Positions 37,035 through 49,177 are shown, counted from the stretch's first letter. The stretch: DNA of 64,000 nt from Caenorhabditis elegans (GCF_000002985.6 NC_003283.11:12896001-12960000); one strand, 5' to 3'. Program-made: numbers and translations. Notes: a model not told the origin generated them from the letters alone.

Positions 37035-39018
37035 TCAATTTGATGTTTCCACTTCCTTAAAATTGTTTGTCTTATCCTTACTATACAAATGCCAACGCTC
37101 CAAATCTTCCATTAAGTGCTCAGCTTTCTCCGTGAGAATTTCTCGGTACTCCTCTACACTTTCAGTATCATTTGAATATGATAATTTAACCTGTAAATAG
37201 TTATTATTTTTAATAACAAAAACTTAAAATTTACCTGGGCGATAGGACCGTACATGGGCATCATGACAAGACCGCCAGACACAAAGTAACAACGATAAGA
37301 CTCTTTCAACTGAAAAATAACAGGATTGTTTATTTGTAGGTTGTTTAAAGTTTCACCTGCTCAAGTGAGTACGGTGGCTTATCATCTCCAAGAGCTTCAA
37401 GGAAATATTCATAGAACTGTTCAAGTAGTCTCTCCCAGTGAGCTTGTCTATCAGCTCCAGAAAGTGTGGAAAGGAACACTCGAACGAGATCTTCAGCTGG
37501 ATTTCCCATGTGAATGAGCTGAGAAAAATAGATGAAACGAAAAAATTTTTAATTTTATCAATTATTTCAATAAAAAAACTCCGATTTCTAATAATTCAAA
37601 GCGTTCGTTCTTAATAGTTTAAAATCACGTTTTCCTTGTTTTTCTGCTCACTACAGAGCCCATTTTTGTAGTTTGAGCATACTTTCAGTGATCATTTTCT
37701 TACCTGATAGTCAATAACTTTGCTGACTGAAAATTTTCCGTCATTTTCTTCCTTCCACAAAATATTGGCTGCCCACAGGTCACCATGTACCAGGACGTCT
37801 CGTTCAATACCTAAAAAATCAACTTTTTCTTATCAGTTCAAGATTGATCAACACAATTTATAAGGCAACACTCTAGCGCTTGAATTCCGGGACTCGTTGA
37901 ACTCACCAACATATTTATTGAGATTACAAGAAAGTTCAAAGTTGACAACTTCCAGACCAAATGCTTCAACAGTATTTGTCTTCTCTGTCAGGCGTTCAGG
38001 GTTAATTTCACGTGTCTGCTCATAAATATTCTTCATTCCTTCTTCATTCATCATAGCTCCCATCATTTGTTTGAAATCAAATCCAGAAATACTATTTATT
38101 TCATCTTCCGTTAAATGAAGACTTCCAGCTTGAAGGGTTGCTAATGATCTCAATACCTGAAAATGTATATTTTTAATAACCCAGAAATGTTAATTTTGAT
38201 TTTACTGGATGCAGTTCGTATGGCTTTGCATTACAATAAAGATGTCGAATTGTGACGTCACTAACGAACTCCATTCCTAATATTCCCTTTGTCTTGTTTT
38301 CAGCGTCAAATTTCTTGTAAAAGTAGATCTTCGGGCTCAGCATCGTCTCATTTTTATTCCATTTTTCAGTGATTTTGTAAAGATTCACTTCACGATTGTG
38401 CAGTTGCTGAGCTTCATTTTCAAAAATTGCCCACAGTGCAGCTTCTTGTTCTGCTGGAAACGCTCCGGGACTCTTTCCCTTCATTTTCTCAACAAGGCCA
38501 TGAACATGGAGGCATGATGTGATTTTCAGGATGAACTTCTCAGGGAGATGCTCATCAGGAACAGTCCATTCTGGTTCGACAAGGATCACGCGACTCATGA
38601 ATCCCTTAAATATGAGTATATAAAGACGACGACTAATTTATACAAGCAATAAAAATAAAATGTGATTTAAAAAATACAAACTAAAACGACTTAATAACAC
38701 TAGTAGCATCACGGATACTCGATTTAATTATATTAGAATTTCTACTTTGAAAACTAAAAAACAAACACTTTGGATTAATTCTACTTTACAAGACAGAGAG
38801 TGCCGAGCGTTTTAATAAGACATTGTAAGGTTACATAAAATTCTTGAATAACTTACATTTCCATCTCCGACGACAGTATACTTGGTATTCTTCCCAAGTC
38901 TTGCCTCGGTGTTCATCTGTTCTCCAATAACATCCTGAACATCATCCAATTGAACATGAGTCTGGAATAAACCATCTCCGTTGTCAAGAATCGTTGATTT
39001 CTTCTCAGCCTCTGTCAT
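37035..39018 (-). CDS. CHK kinase-like (DUF1679) protein, copy 1
   Basis: Seven exons (39018-38857, about 38604-38206, 38156-37907, 37810-37704, 37518-37357, 37309-37235, 37190-37035) give 436 residues. The nematode DUF1679/CHK family is a divergent protein-kinase-like fold related to choline/ecdysteroid kinases. Visible motifs: VVGDGNGFMSRV (glycine-loop region), VLVHGDLWAANILW with catalytic HGD (Asp281), and VIDYQ with the metal-binding Asp304 replacing DFG. The likely reaction is ATP-dependent phosphorylation of a small molecule; the substrate is unknown. There is no signal peptide, so it is probably cytosolic. It is the last of five tandem copies and converges with the Pro/Gln-rich gene 204 bases away. 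Upstream it carries the GATA plus GAGACCACA module. Confidence 0.92.
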
Positions 39019-39581
39019 CGTTTCTTCACTCCAATCAAAACTGAATCTGAAAGCGACAAATGGCTGTCAACTTTATATTATAGAGCACGGTGTGGTCTCT
39101 GCCGCTTTCCTTATCGACACACAAAAAAATCACAGTGGGTTTTATGTCGCAATTGTGAGAGAATTAGTGGTAAAAAGAGGTCGTCTGTTATAGTTCAATC
39201 ACGTGTGTTTATGTAGAGTTTAGTTTTCTAAAAATTTATACTAATCACCAGTTTTGTTGTCAAATTGTGTAGTTAAGAAGGGTATAAAGGATTAGTTTTC
39301 CTGAAATATACATTTTTCTCTACGGATGGATGACAAAAAAAAAATCAAAAAACCACAATACCCTGACACTGTACCACTTTATGATCCTCATCCTTCCTGT
39401 TCTCTGGCCAAACATTGTTATGAACCAAAAACTAGAACATCGAAAGATTATTACGTTTGAACAAAAAAGGAAGTTATTGTTTTTGCTACAATCCTCTGCG
39501 TGTTCGATTTTGTTTGAACTCACTAAATCAGGTATTTCTAGGTAAGCATTTATATCAATCTCATACATATTAAATCATAAA
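39019..39581. other. Spacer upstream of CHK copy 1
   Basis: This contains the copy 1 promoter with a TATA-like stretch (minus strand CTATAATATAAAG, near 39072-39084) and a conserved module at 39091-39115. The rest is AT-rich. The open frame at 39330-39545 (+) has no supporting features. Confidence 0.5.
39091..39115 (-). promoter_or_regulatory. GATA site plus GAGACCACA motif, CHK copy 1
   Basis: Reading the minus strand: GATAAGG, seven bases, then GCAGAGACCACAC-like sequence. The same two blocks at the same spacing lie upstream of CHK copy 4 (45858-45884), and a looser version lies upstream of copy 2 (41232-41262). TGATAA-type sites are bound by intestinal GATA factors such as ELT-2 (known); use here is inferred from conservation between paralogues. 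Confidence 0.55.
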
Positions 39582-41159
39582 TTAATTAGTCACAGAATCT
39601 TTTTCTTGGCGTCCTGTCAAATTTCTGCTGTAAAAATGCCAATGCTCCATATCTTCAAGAAGTTTTTCAGCTTTTTCAGTCAAGATTTCACGATATTCCT
39701 CGACATGTTCGGTATCCTTTGAGTATGATAGTTTTGTCTGAAAAATGATTCTTGTAAAAAACTTCAAGTTGTTTTTTTCAATTGTACCTGCGCAATTGGT
39801 CCGTACAGTGGCAACATTACAAGACTTCCGGTTACAAAGTACAAACGATAAGATTCTTTAAGCTGAAATCAAAAATATGTTAAGCGGCTATTAGTTAGGT
39901 TGATTCTTACCTGATCAAGAGTGTACGGAATCTCATTATCTTCAAGGGCTTCAAGGAAATATTCGTAGAATTGCTCAAGAAGCTTTTCCCAATGAGCTTG
40001 TCGATCTGCTCCGGAGAGTGTACAGAGGAAAACTCGAACCAAGTCCTCAGCTGGGTTTCCCATGTGAATAATCTGATGATAATATTTTTCTAGTTGACTT
40101 TCTTCGAAATATCTCAAAGTCTCACCTGATAATCAATAACCTTGCTTGCGGAAAACTTTCCATCGTTTTCATTCCATAAAATATTGGCTGCCCAAAGATC
40201 ACCATGTACCAAAACATCCTTATGAATTCCTAAGTAAAGTTTACCATCAGAATATCATTCTCATTTTACCCACCGACGACTTTATTTAGGTTACCAGCAA
40301 ATTCAAAATTGACAACTTCCATTCCAAACGCTTCAACAATGTCGGTTTTCTCTTTGAGACGTTCCGGATTAATATCTCTTGTTTGTTTATAATTCCCTTT
40401 TAGACCATCGTCGTTGAACATCGTACCCATCATTTGTTTGAAATCAAATCCAGAAATACTTTGAAGTTCCTCATCACTCAAGTGAAGGCTCTCGGCTTGG
40501 AGTTGTGCAACTGCCTTTAGAACCTTAGAATAAAACAAAAGATACAGTTTAGATAATTGAAAACTCACTGGATGCAACTCATACGGCTTTAAATTACAGT
40601 ACAGATGTCTGATCGTCACATCATCGACATATTCCATTCCCAAAAATCCTTTGAGCTTGTTCTCAGAATCAAACTTCTTCGAGAAAAATATTTTCGCGTT
40701 GAGAAGCTCCTCCGGCTTATTCCACTTCTCAGCTAGCACGTAAAAGTTAACTTCTCGATTATGAAGATGTTGAGCCTCATTTTCAAACATTGCCCACAAC
40801 TCTTCTTCATTTTCATTTATGCTCTGGTTAGACTCTTTCATTTTATCAACAATTCCATGTACATGTAAGGATGAGCAGATTTTCAAAATAAATTTCTTTG
40901 GGAGATGATTTTCCGTAATGGTCCATTCCGGTTCGACAAGAACTACTCGACTCATGAATCCCTGAAATCTCAGTGTTTATATCATTCAAAAATTTAGACT
41001 TACATTTCCGTCTCCAACAACAGTATATTTGGTATTTTCTCCGAGTCTTGACTCAGTGTTCATCTGTTCTCCAATAGCTTCTTGAACATCTTTCACATAA
41101 ACGTGTGTTTGAAATAAACCTTCTCCATTATCGAGAATCGTTAATTTTTCTGCAGTCAT
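39582..41159 (-). CDS. CHK kinase-like (DUF1679) protein, copy 2
   Basis: Seven exons with the same positions and phases as copy 1 give a product of about 430 residues. It starts MTAEKLTILDNGEGLFQTHV at 41159 and ends with RQEKDSVTN. Key motifs are VVGDGNGFMSRVVLVEPEW, GIHKDVLVHGDLWAANILW (HGD catalytic loop) and SKVIDYQ. HMGNPAEDLVRVFL follows in the C-terminal lobe. In exon 3 a short intron before VLKAVAQLQAES remains open in frame, so frame reading alone overextends the exon. All catalytic residues seen in copies 1 and 3-5 are kept, so it is probably active. A TATAAAATG element lies just upstream (about 41213-41221, minus strand). Confidence 0.92.
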
Positions 41160-41656
41160 TTCTTAACGACGAGAGTAAAAAGAGTATGGTTCTTTAAATC
41201 AAATGATTAGCATTTTATATCGATGAACCTCCTGTGGTTTCTGTCTGAAATTCTTCTTATCGTGAATGAACACAGTGTAGATTTTATGCACATGAAACAA
41301 TAATTCCAAAGCACAAATGATATCAGACAAATCAAGCTCGGAAATTTTGTGTCAGGAGGTCAATTGTTTCGTATTTTATAGTTAAAACCAGCCACCGACA
41401 TAACATCTTGCGTATGTCTTATAACTTGCATTTCAAAAGAACGTTTTTGTGATTTCTTGACAAATTATTGTATTATTTATCAAATTTGAGGTTTGTTCCA
41501 TATCAATGAATTTTCGCATCAAAAAAGCTGCAGTGTTTGATTTTTAATTTTCTCTAAGCCGTGGTTTAAAAATTAAAGTCAATGAGTTACTTTATTAAGA
41601 AGTTGCTTCACAATTCAAAAGTTTCGAGAAATTTCATAATTTTATCGGTATTCTTA
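41160..41656. other. Spacer upstream of CHK copy 2
   Basis: This is about 500 bases holding the copy 2 promoter (TATA-like element and the conserved module at 41232-41262) and the 3' flank of copy 3. Nothing else is recognisable. Confidence 0.5.
41232..41262 (-). promoter_or_regulatory. GATA site plus variant GAAACCACA motif, CHK copy 2
   Basis: The minus strand reads CGATAAGAAG..., then CAGAAACCACAGG. This is the copy 1/copy 4 module with one substitution in the second block and about four extra bases of spacing. It ends about 75 bases before the start codon. Confidence 0.4.
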
Positions 41657-43296
41657 TCATAAAGTCAACTTTTCCGCCGTTTCTAAATCCTTTGTCACAT
41701 CTTTACTGTACAAGTGCCATCGCTTTAAGTCTTCCATGAGACGTTCAGCTTTTTCAGTGAGAACCTCACGATACTCCTCCACGTTCTCATTATCAGTCGA
41801 ATACGAAAGTTTAGCCTGTAATTAATTAACTATTAGAGAATACTTGTACGTATTGACTACCTGAGCAACAGGGCCAAACAGTGGCATCACAAAAAGACCA
41901 CCACCAACAAAATATAACCGATATGACTCTTTTAACTGGAAGTAAATTAATCAGTATTGATAAAGGAAACTAGTATTATTACCTGATCGAGTGTGTAAGG
42001 AGCCTCATTACCTTCAAGCGCCTCCAAGAAATACTCGTAGAATTGTTCTAAAAGTTTCTCCCAGTGAGCCTGTCTGTCAGCACCAGAGAGCGTGGAAAGA
42101 AACACACGAACAAGATCTTCTGCTGGATTTCCCATGTGGATGAGCTAAAACGATTATAAAAAAATGTTTTTCATAATTTATTAATTTATTACCTGATAAT
42201 CAATAACTTTGCTGGCTACACAGTTTCCATCATTCTCTTTCCACAAAATATTGGCTGCCCATAAATCTCCATGAACCAGAACATTTTTTTGAATGCCTAA
42301 AATTTCCAAATTATATTTACAAACAAGGAAATAATTGTTTAATTATTTAAGTTATGATTTGATTGATTCTCATAAATTAAAAACCAGAACTCACCAGCGT
42401 ACTTGTTCACATGACATGAAATCTCAAAGTTGACGATATCCATTCCTAATGCTTCGACTGCATCTGTAGGTTTTGTCAGACGTTCCGGATTAATTTGACG
42501 TGCTCGAGTGTACATTTGCTTCATTCCTTCTTCACTCATCATTCTTCCAACCATTGATTTAAAATCATATCCAGAAATACTATTGATTTCATCTTCCGTT
42601 AAATGAAGACTTCCCGCTTGAAGTGTTGCCAATGATTGTAAAATCTGAATGCTGTGCTTAATTTATGGTTTAAATCATTCAAACTAACTGGATGCAACTC
42701 GTGTGGTTTTGCATTACAATAGAGATGCCTAACAACAGCATCATCCACATACTCCATTCCCAAAACTCCCTGAGTCTTGTTTTCACAGTCGAATTTCTTG
42801 TAGAAATAAATCTTTGGACTCAACAGCGCGTCATTCTTGTTCCATTTCTCAGTTATCCTATAGAGATTGACTTCTCGATTGTGCACATTCTGAGCTTCTC
42901 TTTCGAACATGGCCCATAATTCAGCTTCTTGTTGTTCAGTGAATGCATCTGGGTTTTTCTCTTTCATCTGTGAAACAAGGTGGTGAACATTGATACAAGA
43001 TGTCAGTTTTAATATGATTTTTTCTGGAAGGTTCTCGTTAGGAATAGTCCAATCTGCTTCCACAAGTACCACACGACTCATGAATCCCTAAAATTAAATA
43101 TTTAGCAAAAGAAGAACAGCTACAACAAATAAGAACATACATTTCCATCTCCCACCACTGTTAATTTGGTCTTCTCTCCAAGCTTTGAATCAGTATTCAT
43201 CTGTTCTTTAATTAGAATTTGAATATCTTCCAACTTGACATGAGTTTCAAACAATCCATCTCCATTATCGATGATTGAAGGTTTCTTTTCGCTCAT
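41657..43296 (-). CDS. CHK kinase-like (DUF1679) protein, copy 3
   Basis: Seven exons in the cluster pattern give about 435 residues, from MSEKKPSIIDNGDGLFETHV at 43296 to TAEKLTL. The motifs VVGDGNGFMSRVVLVEADW, NVLVHGDLWAANILW and SKVIDYQ are intact. The first donor is GTATGT rather than the GTAAGT of the sister genes. Its sequence is closest by eye to copy 1 in exon 3 (TLQAGSLHLTEDEINSISG shared exactly). The promoter has GATAGG and TTGATAG but lacks a clear GAGACCACA block, so it may be regulated differently. Substrate unknown; predicted cytosolic small-molecule kinase. Confidence 0.92.
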
Positions 43297-44211
43297 AGTT
43301 TTTTGTTTCAGTTTGAATCAAAAAATAAGACTGAATCAGTATCATGCAACAAATGGCTATCAATTTAATACCGGCGAGCAGCCTATCGTTTTTTTCACTA
43401 CACAAAATAGTCAGAAAATATCAAATTGAGACTAGTGTTGTAAATTGAGATAGAATTTAAAAAAATATATTCAAATTATTTAAATAGATCGTCTAGAAAG
43501 CATTATAATTTTGCATTGGTAATTTTTGTTTATATAGAATCACCTCAATCAAGTGAAAATGGGAGTGTTCCATTGTTTTTCTTTACTTACTTAGTGACGC
43601 AATTTCATAGATTACGCACGATTGATCGTCAACACAAACCACATTATGTGAAATTACAAAAAGTTGTGCAATACTAGAGTTTACTTTTTTCCGTTATTTT
43701 ATATTTTTCCCTTGATTTTCAATGCATTGCTATGAACTTTGGTACAGTTTATTAAAATAGTTGTTTTTCTAAATTTATTGAATATTGGACCCCTATAATG
43801 TGCAATAAAGTTTTCGGGGAAGTTAACTAAATTTTATCTGAGTTAGATGTGGATTTACAAAACATTATTATTTTTTTTCTATTTCTAAAAACAACGCTAT
43901 TTGGTCAAATAAGTTTTCTATCTTTTGTGTAACTAATTGATATTTGGATATTTGAGGCGAATTATTTGATTTAGGCTATGTCTAAAGAAAAATAGATATT
44001 TAAAATAATACTGCCGGAGTGTTAATAGCTAGAATATTTATTGCGCCTTATTGGAACTTATTAATACAACTATTCGTTTTTGGTTTGTAAATTTACCTGC
44101 CATTATTATTTTTTATACATCTGTATATCTTGTAAATATTATTTACAACAAACGGTTTATTTGGCTCAACTTATATAATATTTACATAGAAATTTCATTT
44201 ACACTTCTATT
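43297..44211. other. AT-rich spacer between CHK copies 3 and 4
   Basis: This is about 900 bases of AT-rich sequence with no coding frame, no strong palindrome and no recognisable repeat. The copy 3 promoter occupies its left side; the 3' flank of copy 4 its right. Confidence 0.5.
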
Positions 44212-45784
44212 TTAGATTTGCTTAAAGTTTTTACTGTGCAAGTGCCAACGTTCCAAATCTTCCATTAGCCGTTCAGCTTTTTCTGTGAGAACTTCACGAT
44301 ACTCTTCTGCGTGTTCGTTGTCGGATGAATAAGAAAGTTTCATCTGAAATCAATTAACTTTCTCATATACGTTACAGACAATACCTGTGCAATCGGTCCA
44401 AACATGGGCAACATAAAGAGACCAGCAGTAACAAAATATTGACGGTAGGATTCTTTTAACTAAAACTAGAACATTGTTCAAATACCATGAACTACAAAAC
44501 ATTTACTTGCTCCAGTGAATATGGCGTCTCGTTGTCCTGAAGAGCTTCCAAGAAATACTCGTAGAATTGCTCCAAAAGCCTTTCCCAGTGTGCTTGACGA
44601 TCTGCTCCAGAAAGTGTACAAAGAAGAAGTCTTACCAAATCTTCAGCTGGGTTTCCCATGTGAATGAGCTGCAATATTACAGAGATAAAAAACACAACTT
44701 TTTGGGGACTTACCTGGTAATCTATAACTTTGCTTACTAAAAATTTTCCCTCATTCTCTTCCCATAGAATATTCGCTGACCACAGATCTCCGTGCACCAA
44801 GACATCACGTTCGATACCTGACATAAAGATCTTATCTCTCAATAGTTTTCACTGATAGGTAAAATATATCCAAATTTGTGAAAGAAAACTCACCAATGTA
44901 ACTGTTTAGGTTAATAGCTTTATCCAAATCTACGAGCTCAGTTCCATAAATCTCAACTTTGTCGACGCTTTCTTTTAATCGTTCCGGATTGATTTCACGA
45001 GTCTGCTTAAAATTATTTTGCATGCCTTCTTCACTGAATATTGTGTTTGACATCTTCTTCAAATCAAATCCAGCAATACTTTGTTTTTCCTGATCAGTCA
45101 AATGAAGACTTTCCGCTTGAAGTCTGGCAATCGATTTTAATACCTGTAAATAAATTGAGTTTTACTTGATAATCTGATTTAAAACTTACAGAGTGCAGCT
45201 CAAATGGTTTTACATTGTAATAGAGATGTCTTACAGTTACATCATCAACAGCTTCCATGCCCAATATTCCTTTTGTTTGGTTCTCAGAATCAAACTTTTT
45301 GTAAAAATAAATCTTTGGACTTAACAACTCATCATTCTTATTCCATTTCTTCGTAATTTTATACAAATTAACTTCTCTGTTATGAAAAAGTCGTGATTCA
45401 TTCTCAAATAGGGCCATCAAATCAGCTTCATTTGCATCATTTATCACGTTCTGTTCGCTTTCTTTTAGTTTTTCAAGAAGACCAACGACATGGAGACATG
45501 ATGTGATTTTCAGAATAAATTTCTTCGGGAGATTCTCATCTGTGATAGTCCACTCAGGCTCAACCAAAATCACACGACTCATAAATCCCTGAAATAAACG
45601 TCTTGTGAATATTTTAATAGTTTGAACTTACATTTCCATCTCCAACAACAGTATATTTTGTCTTCTCTCCAAGTCTTGCTTCAGTATTCATTTGATCTCT
45701 AATCAATTCTTGAACATCTTCCAGCTGAACATGGGTTTGAAATAAACCATCTCCATTTTGGATAAGAGTTTTAGATTCACTCAT
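44212..45784 (-). CDS. CHK kinase-like (DUF1679) protein, copy 4
   Basis: Seven exons give about 427 residues. MSESKTLIQNGDGLFQTHVQ at 45784 was preferred to an in-frame Met at 45823 because it aligns with the starts of the sister proteins and follows a TATAAAAAG element. Motifs: VVGDGNGFMSRVILVEPEW, RDVLVHGDLWSANILW (Ser for Ala in the catalytic loop, a mild change also in copy 5) and SKVIDYQ. The C-terminus is shorter than its sisters, ending HSKNFKQI. The catalytic residues are intact, so it is predicted active. The promoter has the best match to the copy 1 module. Confidence 0.92.
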
Positions 45785-46364
45785 TCTTCTTAGTCGCAGG
45801 AAGAAAGTAAATTTAAGAGACAAGAAGCAGTTGCTTTTTATACCAATGATGAGTTCAGTGTGGTCTCTGCTATCAACGTTATCATACCATTCGGTTCATA
45901 CGCTGAATTCAAGTCACAAGTTGAAAAAGTATTTCCTAATTGTAAGCATACCACCGCATTCTTTAATTAAATGACATCCCCGATAGTCTTATTGAGCTTT
46001 TGTATAATTATTTTTTTAGTAATAAACTACCATTTGACTTTAAAATTTTAACTTTCAATAAACATCTATTTTTTATAATTTTTAAAGGTTTTTTTTTATG
46101 TTTTCAAACCGTTCAAGCTCAAGAACGTCGTTTTAATTAGATTTAATTTATGAAACTGTACTTAATGAATATCTCAATTTTTTTTTCAATGTCAGAAGGC
46201 CATGTATCACATGAACTTACCACACCTGCACAATAGATAAGGTACACATTTTTTATGCTCAACATTCGGTATTTCTAGATTTATTAAACTGCGAACTGGT
46301 GATAACACATCACGTGTAAACTTTGCAAACAAGCGTATTCAAAGAATTAATTTTTGAAATCGTC
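45785..46364. other. Spacer between CHK copies 4 and 5
   Basis: This contains the copy 4 promoter (TATAAAAAG on the minus strand near 45834-45842 and the conserved module), then AT-rich sequence with T-runs. No gene is recognised. Confidence 0.5.
45858..45884 (-). promoter_or_regulatory. GATA site plus GAGACCACA motif, CHK copy 4
   Basis: The minus strand reads TGATAACG, then TTGATAGCAGAGACCACACT. GATAA and CAGAGACCACAC are in the same spacing as in the copy 1 promoter (39091-39115), while the intervening bases differ. That pattern suggests selected sites rather than recent duplication. Confidence 0.55.
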
Positions 46365-48432
46365 CTATTTCCACTTTTTGATGATTTCTCTAGTGTACAA
46401 GTGCCGATGTTCCATGTCATTTAGAAGACGTTTTGTTTTCTCGGTCAAAATCTCTCGGTATTTTTTAACTTCATCTGGATCTGACATTTCAGCGAGTTTA
46501 ACCTGGAAACCAAATATTTCTATTTAAAATAATTTGAAATTACCTCAGCAATGGGACCAAACATCGGTAACATGAGAAGACTTCCGGTCACAAAGTACAA
46601 ACGATATGATTCTTTTAGCTGAAAAAAATAACATCAAATGTAATGTTTCAATATCAGTTAAAATATACCTGCTCAAGAGTATATGGAACATTTTTGTCTT
46701 CAAGAGCTTCTATGAAATATTCGTAAAATTGCTCTAGAAGCTTTTCCCAATATTTTTGTCTCTCGGAACCGGAGAGTGTAGAAATGAACAGGCGCACAAG
46801 ATCTTCGGCTGGATTTCCCAAATGAATCGACTGGAAGATGTTCAACGGTTACAATGTTTTTGATTTTGAGGTTCAGAGTAGTTTTGAAATATTCGCAGTT
46901 GAACAAGAGTTTTGGGAATGAGAAAATTGTAGTTTTTGTTAGAATCGACGCCTAGCTACCTATTATTGAGTTATTTATTGTAGATACCTGATAATCAATA
47001 ATTTTGTCGACACGGAATTCGTCTTTGTTCTCTTTCCACATTATATTAGCTGACCACAAATCACCATGCACCAAAACATTTTTCTTGATTCCTAAAACAT
47101 TTTTATTCGCCATGATCAACATATTTTCTGCTGACCTAAATAATTGTTCAAGTTCTTCACCAAATCAAAATTAACCAGCTCAACGCCAAACACTGCAATT
47201 TTATCTGCAGCTTCAGATAGTTCTTCCTTGTTAATCTGGCGGACTTGTTCAAAAATACTGTTGAGCCCATTCTGGCTAAACATTTTTCCAACAATCTTTT
47301 CCAAGTCATATCCAGTAACACTTTCTTGCTCTCTTTTGTTCAACTTAAGACTTTCAGCTTGGAAAACGGCAAGAGATTTTAATATCTAAAAAAGTCCACT
47401 AACGAATTGTAAAATAAATGTGCATATATATGTTACCGAATGAAGTTCGTATGATTTTAAGTTTATATACAGATGTCTTGTGATTGCATTATCGACATAT
47501 TCCATTGCAAAAAATCCTTTCGTCAAATTTTCAGAATCAAATTTCTTCGAAAAGAAAACTTTAGGGCTCATAAGTACATCATCCATATTCCATTTTCCAA
47601 TAATTTCGTATAAATTCACTTCTCGGTTATGCAGACCTTGTGCTTCATATTCAAAAATTGACCATAAAGCAGATTCACTTTTATCTTGAAGATTCATTTG
47701 ATCCAAAACATTGAGAACATGCATACAAGACGTGATTTTAAGAACAAAACGATTTGGGAGATGTTCACCGTGGACCGTCCAATCGGGTTCAACAAGAATC
47801 ACGCGACTCATGAAACCCTGGAGAACAAAAATAATTTAAACTATTGAATAGCAGGCCCCATATTTGTCGCGAACTTAAATATGGGGCCTGCTATGTTTTA
47901 TTTTCTAATTTTGGTTCAAAGATTGTAACGCTGGCCCAGACATCTGGGCCAGTTTTGGCTTTTTAACAGCATCCAGGTTTTGAAGTTCATCTTGTTTTTG
48001 TAATGTTTTAAACTTGTTTATGGAGTTGGTAAGAGTTGGTCAAAACTGGCCGAAATCGTTGCCAAGTCTTGGAAACCTTTTGCCCATAACTTGCCAGCAT
48101 CTAAACGATGTTTAAAATTCTGTGCCAAAGTTGACCAAAACGTTGACGAAAAATGGCGAGGGTTAGGATAATTGTGAACGAATATTTTTTAATTAAAATA
48201 TTATTTTGACCATTTTGGTATTTGAATTATTTGGATCATTTATTGTATTAAAAATATTATAAAACTTACATTTCCATCTCCAACGACTGTGAACTTTGTA
48301 TTCTCTCCAAGTCTTGCTTCAGTATTCATTTGTTCTTTTATAACTTCTCGTAAATCTTCCAGATAAACATGAGTTTGAAATAAGCCATCTCCGTTTTTGA
48401 ACAATGGTGAACCTTCATTTTTTTTCAATCAT
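46365..48432 (-). CDS. CHK kinase-like (DUF1679) protein, copy 5, start out of frame
   Basis: Seven exons follow the cluster pattern and motifs are kept: VVGDGNGFMSRVILVEPDW, NVLVHGDLWSANIMW and KIIDYQ, ending with REIIKKWK. However, no in-frame ATG begins exon 1. The only plausible start, ATG at 48432-48430, runs into a stop through a run of eight A; with seven A it would read straight into the conserved NEGSPLFKNGDGLFQTHV frame. Either the start is lost in this allele, the run is a sequencing or strain difference, initiation is at a downstream Met (EQMNTEARLG) or non-AUG codon, or an unseen upstream exon supplies the start. Intron 1 is unusually long and holds two perfect hairpins. The most diverged member by eye. 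Confidence 0.8.
47848..47893. repeat. Perfect hairpin in intron 1 of CHK copy 5
   Basis: ATAGCAGGCCCCATATTT and its reverse complement AAATATGGGGCCTGCTAT are separated by about 10 bases. The arms are 18 bases without mismatch. No known repeat name is recalled. Confidence 0.8.
47931..47952. repeat. 22-bp GC-rich palindrome
   Basis: CTGGCCCAGA and TCTGGGCCAG flank a two-base centre. It sits 37 bases from the hairpin at 47848-47893, so the two may be remnants of one fold-back element. Confidence 0.7.
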
Positions 48433-49177
48433 TTGCAATTCAGCAGACACAGTTGCAGCCACAATGAAAATTTTGAAAAGTGCCTTGAGGAGGTGCTCAA
48501 CTTTAATAAGCACTTTTCGCAAACATGCAAAATGTTGCGAATTTGTATTCTTATCATAAACAATTATGTTTGTTGATATGAAACATTTTTGAAAGTGATG
48601 TTCGAAGTAAATAAATATTTGAAGCATCAATAAAGTTTCCTAAATATCTTGTTGACTTCCAATATAAAAATAACAACCGGACCTGTCATTGTGCACCTCT
48701 ACATTATTTTACACAGAGTTCAAAAGTTCTATCAAAACTTCGATATGTTTTTTTCAAATCATCAAATTAAATGCCAACTATTCAAGTTACAAAAGATCAA
48801 ACATCAATTCTCTCGATATTGTTTCCTTGCTTCTTCTCACTCATTCTTTCAAGCTTTCAACTGCTTCACCCCCGTTCCTCCCCCGATGAAGTGATCCGAA
48901 AAAAGGAGGAATTTCGTCGGATTAAAAATTCGATCCACGCGAAGTCCCTTCTCTAATTCTCCTATTCTACAATTCTCTTTGTTTGTGGATTAGCCTCAAT
49001 ACAGGTTAGAAATGAAGCGAGGGACGGATATTCTGCAACAAAGAAACTTTTTCCCATTCAACCAGGGGCTTCTTCCTTAATACTTGGTATTGATCATTAC
49101 AGCTAACTTCTGACTGTAGCTAACTTTTGAAATATATATCAAATTCAATATTCGTTAGTTTCATAATTATACCAAGT
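48433..49177. other. Divergent spacer between CHK copy 5 and the ground-like gene
   Basis: This is the shared upstream region of a minus-strand and a plus-strand gene. Short open frames here overlap one another in several phases and have no family features. No repeat was noticed. Confidence 0.45.
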
